Origin: Megamerina dolium
Taxonomy: Eukaryota > Arthropoda > Insecta > Diptera > Megamerinidae
NCBI GenBank assembly: GCA_963854835.1
Contig: OY978529.1
Coordinates: 39,738,055-39,802,054, forward strand
Reading direction: 5' to 3'
DNA length: 64,000 nt
Both the position numbers and the translations under genes were made by a program. Below the pieces are notes generated by a model, which saw nothing but the letters and a program-made list of their open reading frames with translations, was not told the origin of the DNA and made no database searches. Positions 23,711-34,340 of the stretch are shown piece by piece. The stretch's first letter is position 1. Each line of letters opens with the position of its first letter.

Positions 23711-26500
23711 ATTTTAAACCTTTGTCGGGCTGTTAATTGTAAAGGACCTCACAAAGAAATACTCTTTCAACGATAATATGACCAACACATGATATTATGC
23801 CATATAATTTTCCTTTTAAGTGAATTCGTTAATATTGTAAATACAATATGAATGTATACCTTTTTTTTTTAATTAAAAATTTGCATTATAAAAGTTTACA
23901 GCATACTGTCATCATATTTTAAATATACAAACAAGTAATTCTCATCAATATTTTCATATGAAAATATGTATGCAGACATATATATATGCAGACATATATT
24001 ATATTTATTTAATATCATCATTTATATACAAATGTATGAGTTTAATTTGAACTTCACATATATATATACGATAACTATTCATTTCAATTTCCATTTATAT
24101 CTGCTGCTTGACACTAACCTGTGCGCACTTGTTTTGGTTATTGCCAATCCATTTCATCAACTCGTATATAAACTTATATTCGTTTGTAGCTATATGTTAA
24201 ACCATATAAATATATATGTTTGTGTGTATGTATGTATGTAGATATGAGCCCACGGTCATATACATATTCATATAAATATATGTGCATATATCTATGCTCA
24301 ATCACCTGCAAATACAAATAGTCATTGTAAAGCATCTGACCTGATTTGTCATTGCTTTCATGTTATCATTTCCGTTTCCCGTGATTATGCGCATATGTAC
24401 CTATGTACCATGTACGATAGCATGATAGCTTGTAGAAAGAGCAAAATATTATATATATTAATCAAGAAGAAGAGGACAGATTTTTGGGGCGTTGAATGAT
24501 TGAATAGAGGAAATAATTTGCATACAACCTGAATTTAAATTAAATGAATTAATAATAATAAAAAATAAATAAAAGTGCTCACTGCATATGTACGCATACC
24601 GCATACATATCCCGACCTCCTATCTCCATATAAAGAGACACCGTCGAGCGTGTCGCAACGATAATGAAATTGAAATGGCTACAGAATTTTATTTCATACA
24701 ATATTGTCTGTATTTGTGCAGCAATACTTTTGGCATATGTGTAGCAAATAATATGTAGATGAGCCATATAGTACGTTATACCCATCTATAATATATAGAT
24801 GATATATATGAGGCATTACATCTACCTGATATTATATTCATTCATTCATTCATTTGGCAGCGGCAATGGCAAGCAAATCAGCAAACGGAAATTGTATGCT
24901 ATTGAAAAAATGTAATATTTTTGTTTGTATTTGATGTCAGCGCGGTATTACTGTGGTAATATTGTGGTAATGGTAATGGTGATGGTGATGCTGATGAGTA
25001 ATGCAAATCAGTATGAATAATATTATAATAACAAACAAACGAAAAAACAAAAAAGGAACAAATAAAAAAAACATTAAAATAATCACATTGAAAAAAAAAA
25101 ACGAAAGAAAAAAAAAACAACAAATGCGTTGCAATTTGTAAATTTATGCTTTACACGCTTTCACAATAAAAACCAGTACAAAGTCGATTTATCTTAAATC
25201 TGTTGCGAATGTGGTTTAAATATGGTTGATATATCTATGTACGTGTATACATAGATGGTTAAAAAGGCTATAAAATAATAATCATTTTTTCTTAATGTGT
25301 TGTTAGTCATTTGCATTCAATATTCTAAGGTTTCTCTTCTGAGAAGAGTTTTTTTTTTATTTTTTTGTTCATATGAAGCGATAGATTTATAAATAATAAA
25401 AAGTTTAAGCTTTATAAAAATATTATTTAATAAGATTTTTAATTATTTGACAGAAAGACAATTCGATTTGTTATGAAATTGCCTAGATTCAAGTACCTAC
25501 TCATAAATGAATGCTTTCGAGTCGCGAACCCCCTCCCCCCCCCTTAAAAAATTTTAAAACATTACTAAACTGTTGTAAATTACTTTTAAGATGTCATTTT
25601 TATGTTTTCTCTTATCGGAGACGGTAAGTAAAAGAAATTACCACACATTTATTATGTTTGCATATAAATTATAGTACTACAAGTATACGCATAGACACAC
25701 TCATTCAAACTAAAATACCTATACATATAACTTTGGCAATAATAAATCACATTACATGTTCAATTTACGTATATAAAATTTTATAGTACATATATGTATA
25801 TCTATACACACGTAGTCAGCATTATTTTGAAAGACACACAAACACACACACATGCTTGTATAGAAAGACAAATGTAATAGAAATGAATATATATGATCGT
25901 ATACATTCATTCATTGTCATTCTTACAATTGAAATAAAAGCATACGAGTACAACGACTACAAAAAACGTATAAAATTAAAATAAGATTTCTTCTATATAA
26001 AACACGTGTGTGTGTGTGTGTGTGTGTGTGATTGGTGTCTCATACTAAAAGATATCATTAAAGTGAATAATTTGAAATGTTCAAGTACTATCATTGCCAT
26101 CATCTCTTCCTGTATATTTATGTAGTTTCTTTCTTTTCTTTATCTTTTGCCTTTTTCTTTCTTTTTTTTTTTTTATTTACATTTTTTTGAAAGTATTTTA
26201 TTCATTGTTGGCAGGTGTCTCATCATCAACATCATCATAATGATCTTCAGTATATTTGTCAATATATTTTTGTTTGTTTTCGTTTATTTTTGAATTGAAT
26301 TGCATCATTTCATCTTCATTAGATTGAACAAATTCTCATTTTATCAAACATATACAATAGTAAAAATATAAAATTTCCAAAGAATAATATTCTGAGACCA
26401 AGATTTTTACTTTTTACCAAAGATTTAGATTTTTTTTTTGAACTTCCTAAATTATTATAGCTGCTTGTAAATGTAAATATGATGTAAATGATGAAATTTG
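23710..26500. other. AT-rich intronic sequence with microsatellites
   Basis: TATA/CATA-rich runs, a TGG/TGA-type repeat near 24955-24990, a C-rich patch at 25529-25543 and a GT tract at 26005-26030. No gene is recognised. Confidence 0.45.
26005..26030. repeat. GT dinucleotide microsatellite
   Basis: Thirteen perfect GT units. Confidence 0.95.
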
Positions 26501-27371
26501 CCAGCCGTAGTTGAAAATGATCGTATATGTCATACGTCTGTGCTCGAAATACAATCGGAAATACACTTTTGTATGAGTGGTAGGAGTGGTTTTCATACGA
26601 TTTCAACAATTTTTAAACTCCAGCCTCCCCTAGTAAATAAAATCGCATGTAGTGAGTTTTGGTTTCATAACATTATTTCTTGCGAAAAGAAGCATATAGG
26701 AGCTAGGCTTGTTTTTTATCAGATTCATCACATTCTCAAATATATGTTTTAGTTAATTTATATAATTGCATATCCCAAATTTCATCTTGTTAATTTAATA
26801 TAATCGCATGAAAAATGTTATAAAAATACGCATGGAATCATAAATTGGTATGGGAGGTATGAGTAGTTTTAATCCGATTCAGCAAATTTTTGACTATATT
26901 AATTTGTTTGAAAATATAATCGTATTCACCAAATTTCAGCTTAATATATTTATGCGATCGTGTGCAAAATGTGAAAATATATATGCGGAAGCATACATTT
27001 ATATGAGAAGTATGGATGGTTTTCAGCCCATATATATCCGATATTCAAGTATGTCTATTATGTAGTAAAAATAATATCAAGCACAGTATTTCAGCTTGAT
27101 AGCTTTATAATTTTGTGCATGAAATGTGAATATATGTATGCCTTGAACAACGTACTTTTCTACGGGAGGTAGGTGTAATATTTATTTGATTATGTCAATT
27201 TTTAAAAATATTTATTCTATTATCAGAGTAAGTAAATGGTTCAAGTTTCAGTTCGATAGCTTTATAATTTCATCCGTTAATTGCATTCAACAACGTAGAC
27301 TTATAGGGGAGGTATGCATAATTTTCATTTGAATATGCCCATTTTTTAAAATGTTTATTCTATGATCATAA
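26500..27371 (+). repeat. Family A tandem array A4
   Basis: Plus-orientation units with the core near 26572, 26695, 26849, 27002, 27160 and 27302. Two spacings are 153-154 bp; others are 123, 158 and 141, so indels are present. Blocks such as TTTCAGCTTGATAGCTTTATAATTT and GTGTGCAAAATGTGAAAATA recur. The SINE at 27382 is inserted in its right edge. Confidence 0.75.
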
Positions 27372-27381
27372 TGATCATAAC
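27372..27381 (+). repeat. SINE target-site duplication, left copy
   Basis: TGATCATAAC, repeated exactly at 27501-27510 after the SINE tail. The two 10-bp copies bracket the element. Confidence 0.8.
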
Positions 27382-27500
27382 GTGGATGCCGTAGCTCAGT
27401 AGTTAGTGTGTTGATCTAACACAGAACAGTAATGGAAGAGAAGCTCGGGCAATGAGCCCTTCGGGGCTTTAAGTACCACATATTTTTTATTTTATTTAAT
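27382..27500 (+). mobile_element. tRNA-derived SINE, 119 bp, with 10-bp target duplication
   Basis: It starts GTGGATGCCGTAGCTCAGTA, which contains a Pol III A-box (TAGCTCAGT at 27392-27400) in a tRNA D-arm-like context. No good B-box is visible, so transcription competence is doubtful. The 3' half has AGCCCTTCGGGGCT at 27455-27468, a perfect 5-bp stem closed by a TTCG loop. Then come AAGTACCACA (27471-27480) and a T/A-rich tail with ATTTT repeats. Identical TGATCATAAC copies flank it. A relative on the minus strand at 62496-62632 shares the AAGTACCACA end, the TTCG-loop region and the AGAGAAGCT block. It is not a functional tRNA because the anticodon and T arms do not form. Confidence 0.75.
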
Positions 27501-27510
27501 TGATCATAAC
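27501..27510 (+). repeat. SINE target-site duplication, right copy
   Basis: TGATCATAAC, exact copy of 27372-27381. Confidence 0.8.
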
Positions 27511-27519
27511 ATAATTGAC

Positions 27520-28675
27520 TCTCTGAGTGTTAGCTATAAAAAATATATACATACATTAGTCCATTTTGCGTAATTTTGCATTCCAACCAACAATAGACTT
27601 TGGACAGAAGCTTCTCATGTTTCGTCAGTCGCCCAATAAAATTCTTTTCTGAACCGCTTATTTATGTTTCTCATCCAGTTCAATTGGAAGCAATACTTAA
27701 TATGATCCGACATTTTTTACTATGCAAGAAAGTCTGATCCATTAATCTTGGATACTTGGTTATTAGAACTATAAACTTTTTATACTTTTCCAGCAAACAG
27801 CAACAATTTCGTATTGCATAATTTAATTCTACTCATTGTCCTGGCTTATGAAATTCAAGTTGCATTTTTTAATTTCAAAACAATTGGATATTTTATTTAT
27901 TCCATATGCCCATATTGATTTGTATCTACGAACAAATACTCATATACATTTGTATATATACATTTGTATCCAGCAATATTGCAGAAATACAAAAATTAAA
28001 TTCATGCATCAATTGTTTGATACGATTTTATTCAGGCAAAAAACAAAAAAAAAAAAAAAAAGAAAACAGACAATGAAAACAAACAATGAATGCATCATCA
28101 TCATTGCATTATTTTAAAGTCAGTTTTTGCTTAAATCTTTTCATGAGATTCACATATATAATATGCACACACCTTCATATACATTTGTATATAATACAAA
28201 TACGATATATGTACTCGTATAACATACAGTTGTGTATATCATTGTTATCCATTAAGCTGATTCTCATTGTGCATTGTGACTTTATGAAACCCGTACATCT
28301 GTGTACAATTTGACTCATTTGTTTTATCTTTGTTGTGCTACCGACCGAATTACCATAGCAATGTGGTATGTTTTTTTTTTTTTTGTTTATTTGCATCGAC
28401 AATATTATTTTGTCATTTTTATTTGAAAAAAAAAAAATTGTTTAATCCTTAAATTCTTAAAGTTAATACACTATAGATTAAATATTTCAAATAATGTAGC
28501 ATCTTGATGGTACAAATATGCAAGTTTCTTTAGATGGAATTAAAAAAATAAATTAAATAAAAACAAAATTGTATAAATAAGAAAATGTGGAAGTAAATCT
28601 TACGTATACGAAAGTCAATGCTCGATTAAATTTCAAATACTAAAAATTTTTCAATATACTAAGAGAGGACTTTTA
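27520..28675. other. Intronic sequence, nothing recognised
   Basis: AT-rich with poly-A near 28040-28062 and poly-T near 28371-28384. Short frames only. Confidence 0.45.
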
Positions 28676-28689
28676 CTAAATTCGTGCTG

Positions 28690-29640
28690 ACGTGTTGACG
28701 TCACGGGGGCAATGAAAACTTGTCCCATCAACGCTATGGGAGTACTCCTTCACATCCACTTCTTCATATCGACTTTCCATCCAAATTGAAAAGGAAACCT
28801 GCCTCTCAGCCTTAAAGCTGCAAGATATCTCCAGATACAAAAGTGCAGATCTAACTGGGCGCTTAAAAGTTATAGAAAACTTTGCCAATAGCCCCATTTT
28901 GTTTAACGAGGACACACTGGCCTTAAAAATATCTGACACTTCGAAATCGTTATAAGCGAAAGAGAAGCATGGAGGAAAGATTCAGTCACCTTCAAGCAAG
29001 GCTCACAAGTCTGGTACACAGACGCGTCGTAGCTAGGGAATTTATGGTCCCAAATTCAAACGATCAATCCCAATGGGTTTTTACCAAACAATTGCATGCA
29101 GGAGTGTCTTCAAAGAAAGATGCAAGGATCCCACATTTATATATTCTTAGATAGCCAAGCAGCTTTAAAAGCTTTTCAATCTTTCACAATCATCTCTAAA
29201 TTAGTAGATGAATGTCTGAGCCTTCTAAATGAGCTAGGAAACCTAAATACTGTAGTATTAAAGTGGATGCGTGGCCATGAAGGACACGAGGGGAAGGAAA
29301 TAGCTGATAAACTAGCCAAAATGGCCACTGAAAAGCCCCTGATCGGACCTGAAACCTTCTGTGGTTTGGCTGGATGCCACGCCAAGGGGAACAGCAGAGC
29401 ACTGGCTCAATAGTAAAGGGCAGCGTCATAGTTCCTAATCCCAAATAATGGGATATCTAAAAAGATACTCACGTTTGGTAGAGCTGACCTACGTATTATT
29501 TGTGGTTATTTTACAGGCCACTGCAGCCTCAGATACCGCTTAACGAAGCTAGATCTATTTGACACTGATGTCTGCAGATTCTGCAACTTGGACATCGAAA
29601 GATTAATTTTATTAAAAATGCTTTAATGTAACTTGTAAAT
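28690..29640 (+). mobile_element. LINE ORF2 C-terminal remnant with RNase H domain, I/R1-like
   Basis: Plus strand, broken into frames. A segment around 28720-28950 contains ALKLQDISRY and the post-RT linker. It is followed in another frame by SERE-WRKDSV and then WYTDAS at 29012-29029, the first RNase H aspartate block, with a TAG directly after. The next frame (about 29096-29413) has IYIFLDSQAALKAF, the second aspartate block, and KWMRGHEGHEGKEIADKLAK, matching the H-x-G-x-x-G-[NK]-E-x-AD end of the domain, then IGPETFCGLAG. After another frame change come FGRADLRIICGYFTGHC-LRYRL and CRFCNLDIE (about 29470-29610), the usual C-terminal block. Frameshifts and stops make it inactive. The reverse-transcriptase core is missing, so this is a 5'-truncated copy. 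Confidence 0.7.
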
Positions 29641-30620
29641 AAACAATACTTATCTTTACAAGCAAATACTCAAATGTGTAGTAAAATTCTATTGGCAAAG
29701 AAGTTAATTCCATTCCAAATAAATTGCAATTGTTAAATGAGAAAATCAAACAAGTAAACAAACAAAAAGGGATGCCAATGAATAAGCACTAAAACCATAT
29801 CAAACAACATCAAACAGATACGGCACTAAAAACATATACATAAATATAAGTATATATCTACCCATACTCATCAGCACCAGTACCAGCATTAGTACTTCAC
29901 CTATATATTTTTTTAACAAAGCAAGGCAACACACAACATATATTTCAACACATAAATACTCGTACACCCTAGCAGACATTCATGTATTTATATAGTAAGT
30001 ACTACATACTAAACTAACCCACTTATACATATGCACTCGTATAGTAGTATATACGCTTGAATGTGAATGCGTGCATTTGAATGGTGGCAATCCTTTGGCC
30101 TTTGGTTTTCGCCAAACGCATTGTGTTTAAGTGTAACATACAAATACAACTACATATGTTTGTAAGAGATGTAAGAGTATTAATTTATCCATGCATACAA
30201 TACAAACGTGTGCCTTTACCTTTGCATACATATAGTGAATGATTTGTTGTAATCGCGTTTGTATATATATGTACATCTATATACTTAATACTCTATATTG
30301 GAGCCCTGTATATATGCAGGTATATTCTCGTTGCATCAACAATGTCAGTACCTACAAACGACATATACGAGTATAATAAAACATATTTTTGGGCGATTCT
30401 TTTTTATGTGATTATTTTGAGCGAGGAGAGAGGAGAGGTTTTTTGGTTTATATTTAAAAATATTTTTTAATAAAATTTCTAAATTTTCAAAATCTCTTAT
30501 CTTATTGCAATTTTGTATCAAGTAAGCCATAAACTTAGCTTTTAGATATTTTTTGTGTTACATGATTAAGTTATAAGACTAAAACTCCGTATATGATTAT
30601 ATTTTGAAAAAAAATATATT
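29640..30620. other. AT-rich intronic sequence, nothing recognised
   Basis: ATAC/CATA-rich simple sequence. No gene or named element. Confidence 0.45.
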
Positions 30621-30639
30621 AAAATGTGTCTAATGGTAT

Positions 30640-31260
30640 ACAAAAAAAAAATGTTTCAGAGTTTGGAAAAACATATAAATATTACGCTATTAAACCAAAA
30701 CTGCTTATACAATGTTATTTTTACCAGAAAATAAACATATTTAAAAATGAGCTTAATCGAATAAAAACCACACATAGCTCCCATAAAATATATGATTTCG
30801 TGTGTGTGATTTCACATTTTTTACACGAAATTATAGAGTTATCCAGCTGAAATTTGGTCCATAGCATTATATTTACAAACAAATAAATAAGATTAAAAAT
30901 GGAGCAAATCGTAAGAAAACCACACCTACCTCCCATACAAAACTATGTTTTCGAATGTATTTTTTCAAATTATAAGCACGATAATATAAAGATATCAAGG
31001 TGAAACTTGGTGCATATAATTATTTTTGCTAATTAATATAGTGATTCAAGAATTGATGAAATCGTATAAGAATCACACCTACCTCGTATACAAAAGTATG
31101 CTTCCGAACATATGTTTCCGCAATTTGCACACGAAATTATAAAGCTACGAAGCTCAAATTCAGTTCATACTATTATATTTACAATTGAATGGACTAGTAG
31201 GAGAATAAGTGCAATTGCATAAAATACAAAGCCTACTTTCCATACAAAAGTACTAGTTAT
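30640..31260 (-). repeat. Family A tandem array A5 (153-bp units, reverse orientation)
   Basis: The reverse core appears near 30778, 30930, 31083 and 31238, spaced 152-155 bp. The blocks TTTCACA-TTTTTACACGAAATTATAGAGTTAT and CAAATCGTAAGAAAACCACACCTACC fit the family consensus. Confidence 0.75.
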
Positions 31261-32871
31261 ATATTGCCTCTCATAAAAATAATAATTTTTTTTTTTCAAA
31301 TATATGCCTGTCTGTATGTCATATTAGGATTTTGAAACTTTTTTTTTCACATAATTTCAAATTTTTAGCAAAAATGATTTTCTACGTAGATATTAAAAAA
31401 AAAATGTTATTTCTTTAAATTGCCTCTTGGTCAATTTCTCACTCACTTTATATGAAAAAAATTGATAAATAAAATTTTAAAAATTTTTAGATAAAAAAAA
31501 AATTTAATAAAAGAAAATATGAAAATAATAAATTTGAGTTCATCAAAATTTAGGCATTGATTTATATCTAATTTCTTTTCTCTTTCTATATCATTATATA
31601 TATGTATATCAGTTTTACGATTACATTACAAGTACAAAAATTTGTTTAATACTGCACGGAATTAAATTGGTTTATATTTCGATAAAAGCTTTTAAATCTT
31701 CTTTGTCATGCGTTAATTCAATTTTATTGATGAAATTTTACTACAAAATTGAATCTAAATCAAATTTGTGACCAACTGTACTGTAGAGAAAGTGGCAAAA
31801 GAGAAAAGGATAATAACGGAAATCAAAAATAATACATTACATATCCTATGGCGATATTTAAATATCGAAATTAATAAACACGCACACAATTTGTATGCTC
31901 TAACACTTGTATGTATTTATAGTGAGAAAACAGGCAATACAATATATTGTAAGATGCCTCTTCGCTTACCGGGTATATAAGCATTTCATATATGCCATTT
32001 CAAATGATTAAATTTCTACTAAAGCGATAAGAATGGTTTTTGTACTAAAGTTTGATTACATCTCGCCTTACCATTGCTTGCATTTTCGCCCAATGGATTG
32101 TTATTTGCCTGATTCCTGTACCATCAACTCATCAAGAGTCATCATAACATAAGTATGGCATTCCAAATAAGAATGAATAGGAAAATTATATAAGAAGAAG
32201 CAAATTGCCGATGATAAAGAGTGAAAAACAAAAATAAAACCAAAACACTTGAATAAAACAATATTTACACATGCAATGCGTAGTAATAAATTCGTACAGT
32301 ATTCGTACTTTCTCATTCAAATGCGTTCCTACTCGTAATCTATACCATCAGTTATTTGCACTACTGCTGGTCATTCTGTCATCAGGCCGGAATGAAAACT
32401 AACTAACAAACGTGTATGAGTGTAGTATGTAATACATGCATATGGTACTTATTTAGGCTGGACTACTCCATCAGTTCCAATGTTGTGCTCATACGTACAA
32501 TACAATAAATAAATAGATGAACAAACAACATAACGCCATATTGTCGTTTGTATGTTTGTATGCAAGCATGCCTGACGAGAAGACGAATACAACAAAATTA
32601 AATGAAAAGCAAAAAAAAAAAAAAACAATAAACAAAAACAATAACTTTCAAGAGCTGACATAATCTTCATCAACACTTTTGGCTAAAAATTCTGTTTGTC
32701 TACTTACTTAGTTACTTTGCTGTTGGGCGTTATGTTGTGTTCATATGTACGAAAGAGAGCCTCCATAATAATAATATAGATAGTAAATATGGACATAAAT
32801 GTATGTATGTATACATGCACATATTTAACTTTGGCATAGTAAGAGGCTTGACTTAAATAAATACTTAAAGA

Positions 32872-32872
32872 C

Positions 32873-32925
<53 letters not shown>
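32872..32925. repeat. ATC trinucleotide microsatellite
   Basis: About 18 perfect CAT/ATC units, the longest perfect trinucleotide run in the window. Confidence 0.95.
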
Positions 32926-32990
32926 CCATTGGATCAAATATGTAGTACAGGCAAGGCATCAACAACAGCAACAGCTGCAATCATCGTACT

Positions 32991-33013
32991 CACACACACA
33001 CACACACACACAC
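32991..33013. repeat. CA dinucleotide microsatellite
   Basis: Eleven perfect CA units. Confidence 0.9.
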
Positions 33014-34061
33014 CCACAAATACTTGCACGCAATAATAAAAACAACAATGGAAGTAAATAAATAAATAAATATGCCTGGTATTTCAACTGAAATTGACTT
33101 AAGGCCATAAAAGTAACTACTACTTCTTATATGAATGTGTATATATATATATGCATATGTATGAGTCAACGATTCTACATACTCTCCATACGTACAGTAG
33201 TGATCTCTTCACTGAATGCATATATAGGACATAGCATAGTACAAGCTCTTATATTCACATATAGACACGCACATAGTTAAATAGTATTTAATTTTTGTAT
33301 GTTGTACATAAATATATTCTACATATACAACTATACAAGGGACTCAATAGCATAAAAGTTGAAATCCAATTTAAGGATAATGTAATTTAAGGCAATGAAA
33401 TTATTATTATAATCAAAATAAATCACTGAAATTCTAGTGTTGATCAGATCAGTTTTTCAAAGTGACCTACTGACTACTGACTTATGTGCGCTTACCAAGC
33501 CCATCTTTTGTTCTAGTGGTCATAATAGAACCCTACGTTTTAGTTTACTCTCCATTGCGCAATTATGAATTTACTTCATTATATGGTTTTCATTTTTTTT
33601 TATGGTTTTCATTTTTAGGCCCTATATAGTGTCATTATTGAGTGGAGCATAGCAGTAACTTTGTATGGAAGCTAGATTAAATAGTGGATATGGCTTGTTC
33701 ATATTTGTGAAAATAATTGACTAAATGAAACACCAAGTTAGTTAAGGCGGTTTAAAAGTTTAACAAAATCTATGATTTTATATGGGAGCTACAATAAAGA
33801 GCTCCTTCATGCTTTGCAAAAATTTTTATTGGCTACAATGTACTTTCTACTAATGTACTTATTCAAATTTTTTGTTCTATATGAAATATTGCATAAGTTA
33901 TGGTAGTACGAGATTTGTTTAAAAATCCACGACTTTCTATGAGAGCTATAATAAATAGTAGGTATGACTCATCCATTTCTTAGGGAACTTTAGTTCCGTT
34001 AAATAGTGAAAATGTGAAACTATTTCTCCTTATGGTGTTTATCCATTTACTCAATATTATT

Positions 34062-34108
34062 ATAATCACCCACGGATCGGAAGGCCAACGCGCTAACCAC
34101 TTATAACA
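34062..34108 (-). other. tRNA-like fragment, possible SINE piece
   Basis: On the minus strand the stretch contains GTGGTTAGCGCGTTGGCC followed by TTCCGATCCGTGGG. This is very similar to the D-arm to anticodon-arm part of a tRNA gene. Acceptor and T arms are not found, so it is not an intact tRNA gene. A tRNA-derived SINE fragment is the likeliest reading. Confidence 0.35.
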
Positions 34109-34321
34109 GTTAAGCATTTTTTTAAACTGCTCAACTTTTTATGGGAGCTAATTTAAATAGTGAGTATGGCTGTACCATTTCCTTCACATTTATTTTTTCT
34201 TATAATATTAATTTGTTTGCCAAAAATTATTGTACTAGATCGAATATGGCGGTTTAAAACCTCACGGCTTTCTAAAGAAGCTACATTAGTTAAGGGGCGT
34301 TGCAAAACTATAATTTGCACC

Positions 34322-34340
34322 AAGTAATGTAATATTAAAT
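34322..34340 (+). repeat. LINE target-site duplication, left copy (19 bp)
   Basis: AAGTAATGTAATATTAAAT, repeated exactly at 36348-36366. It marks the insertion point of the LINE. Confidence 0.85.

Larger units (their letters stand above)
31270..33590. other. Intronic sequence with microsatellites
   Basis: Poly-T and poly-A runs near 31290 and 31495, a perfect ATC run at 32872-32925 and a CA tract at 32991-33013. No gene is supported. Confidence 0.5.
33600..34340 (+). repeat. Family C degenerate repeat
   Basis: The block TTTMTATGRGAGCTA-ATTAAATAGTGAGTATGGCT recurs near 33663, 33780, 33939 and 34140, with irregular spacing (117, 159 and 201 bp). It resembles family B in layout but has a different core. 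It is the host sequence into which the LINE at 34341 inserted, and the same repeat type may resume after 36366. Confidence 0.5.
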
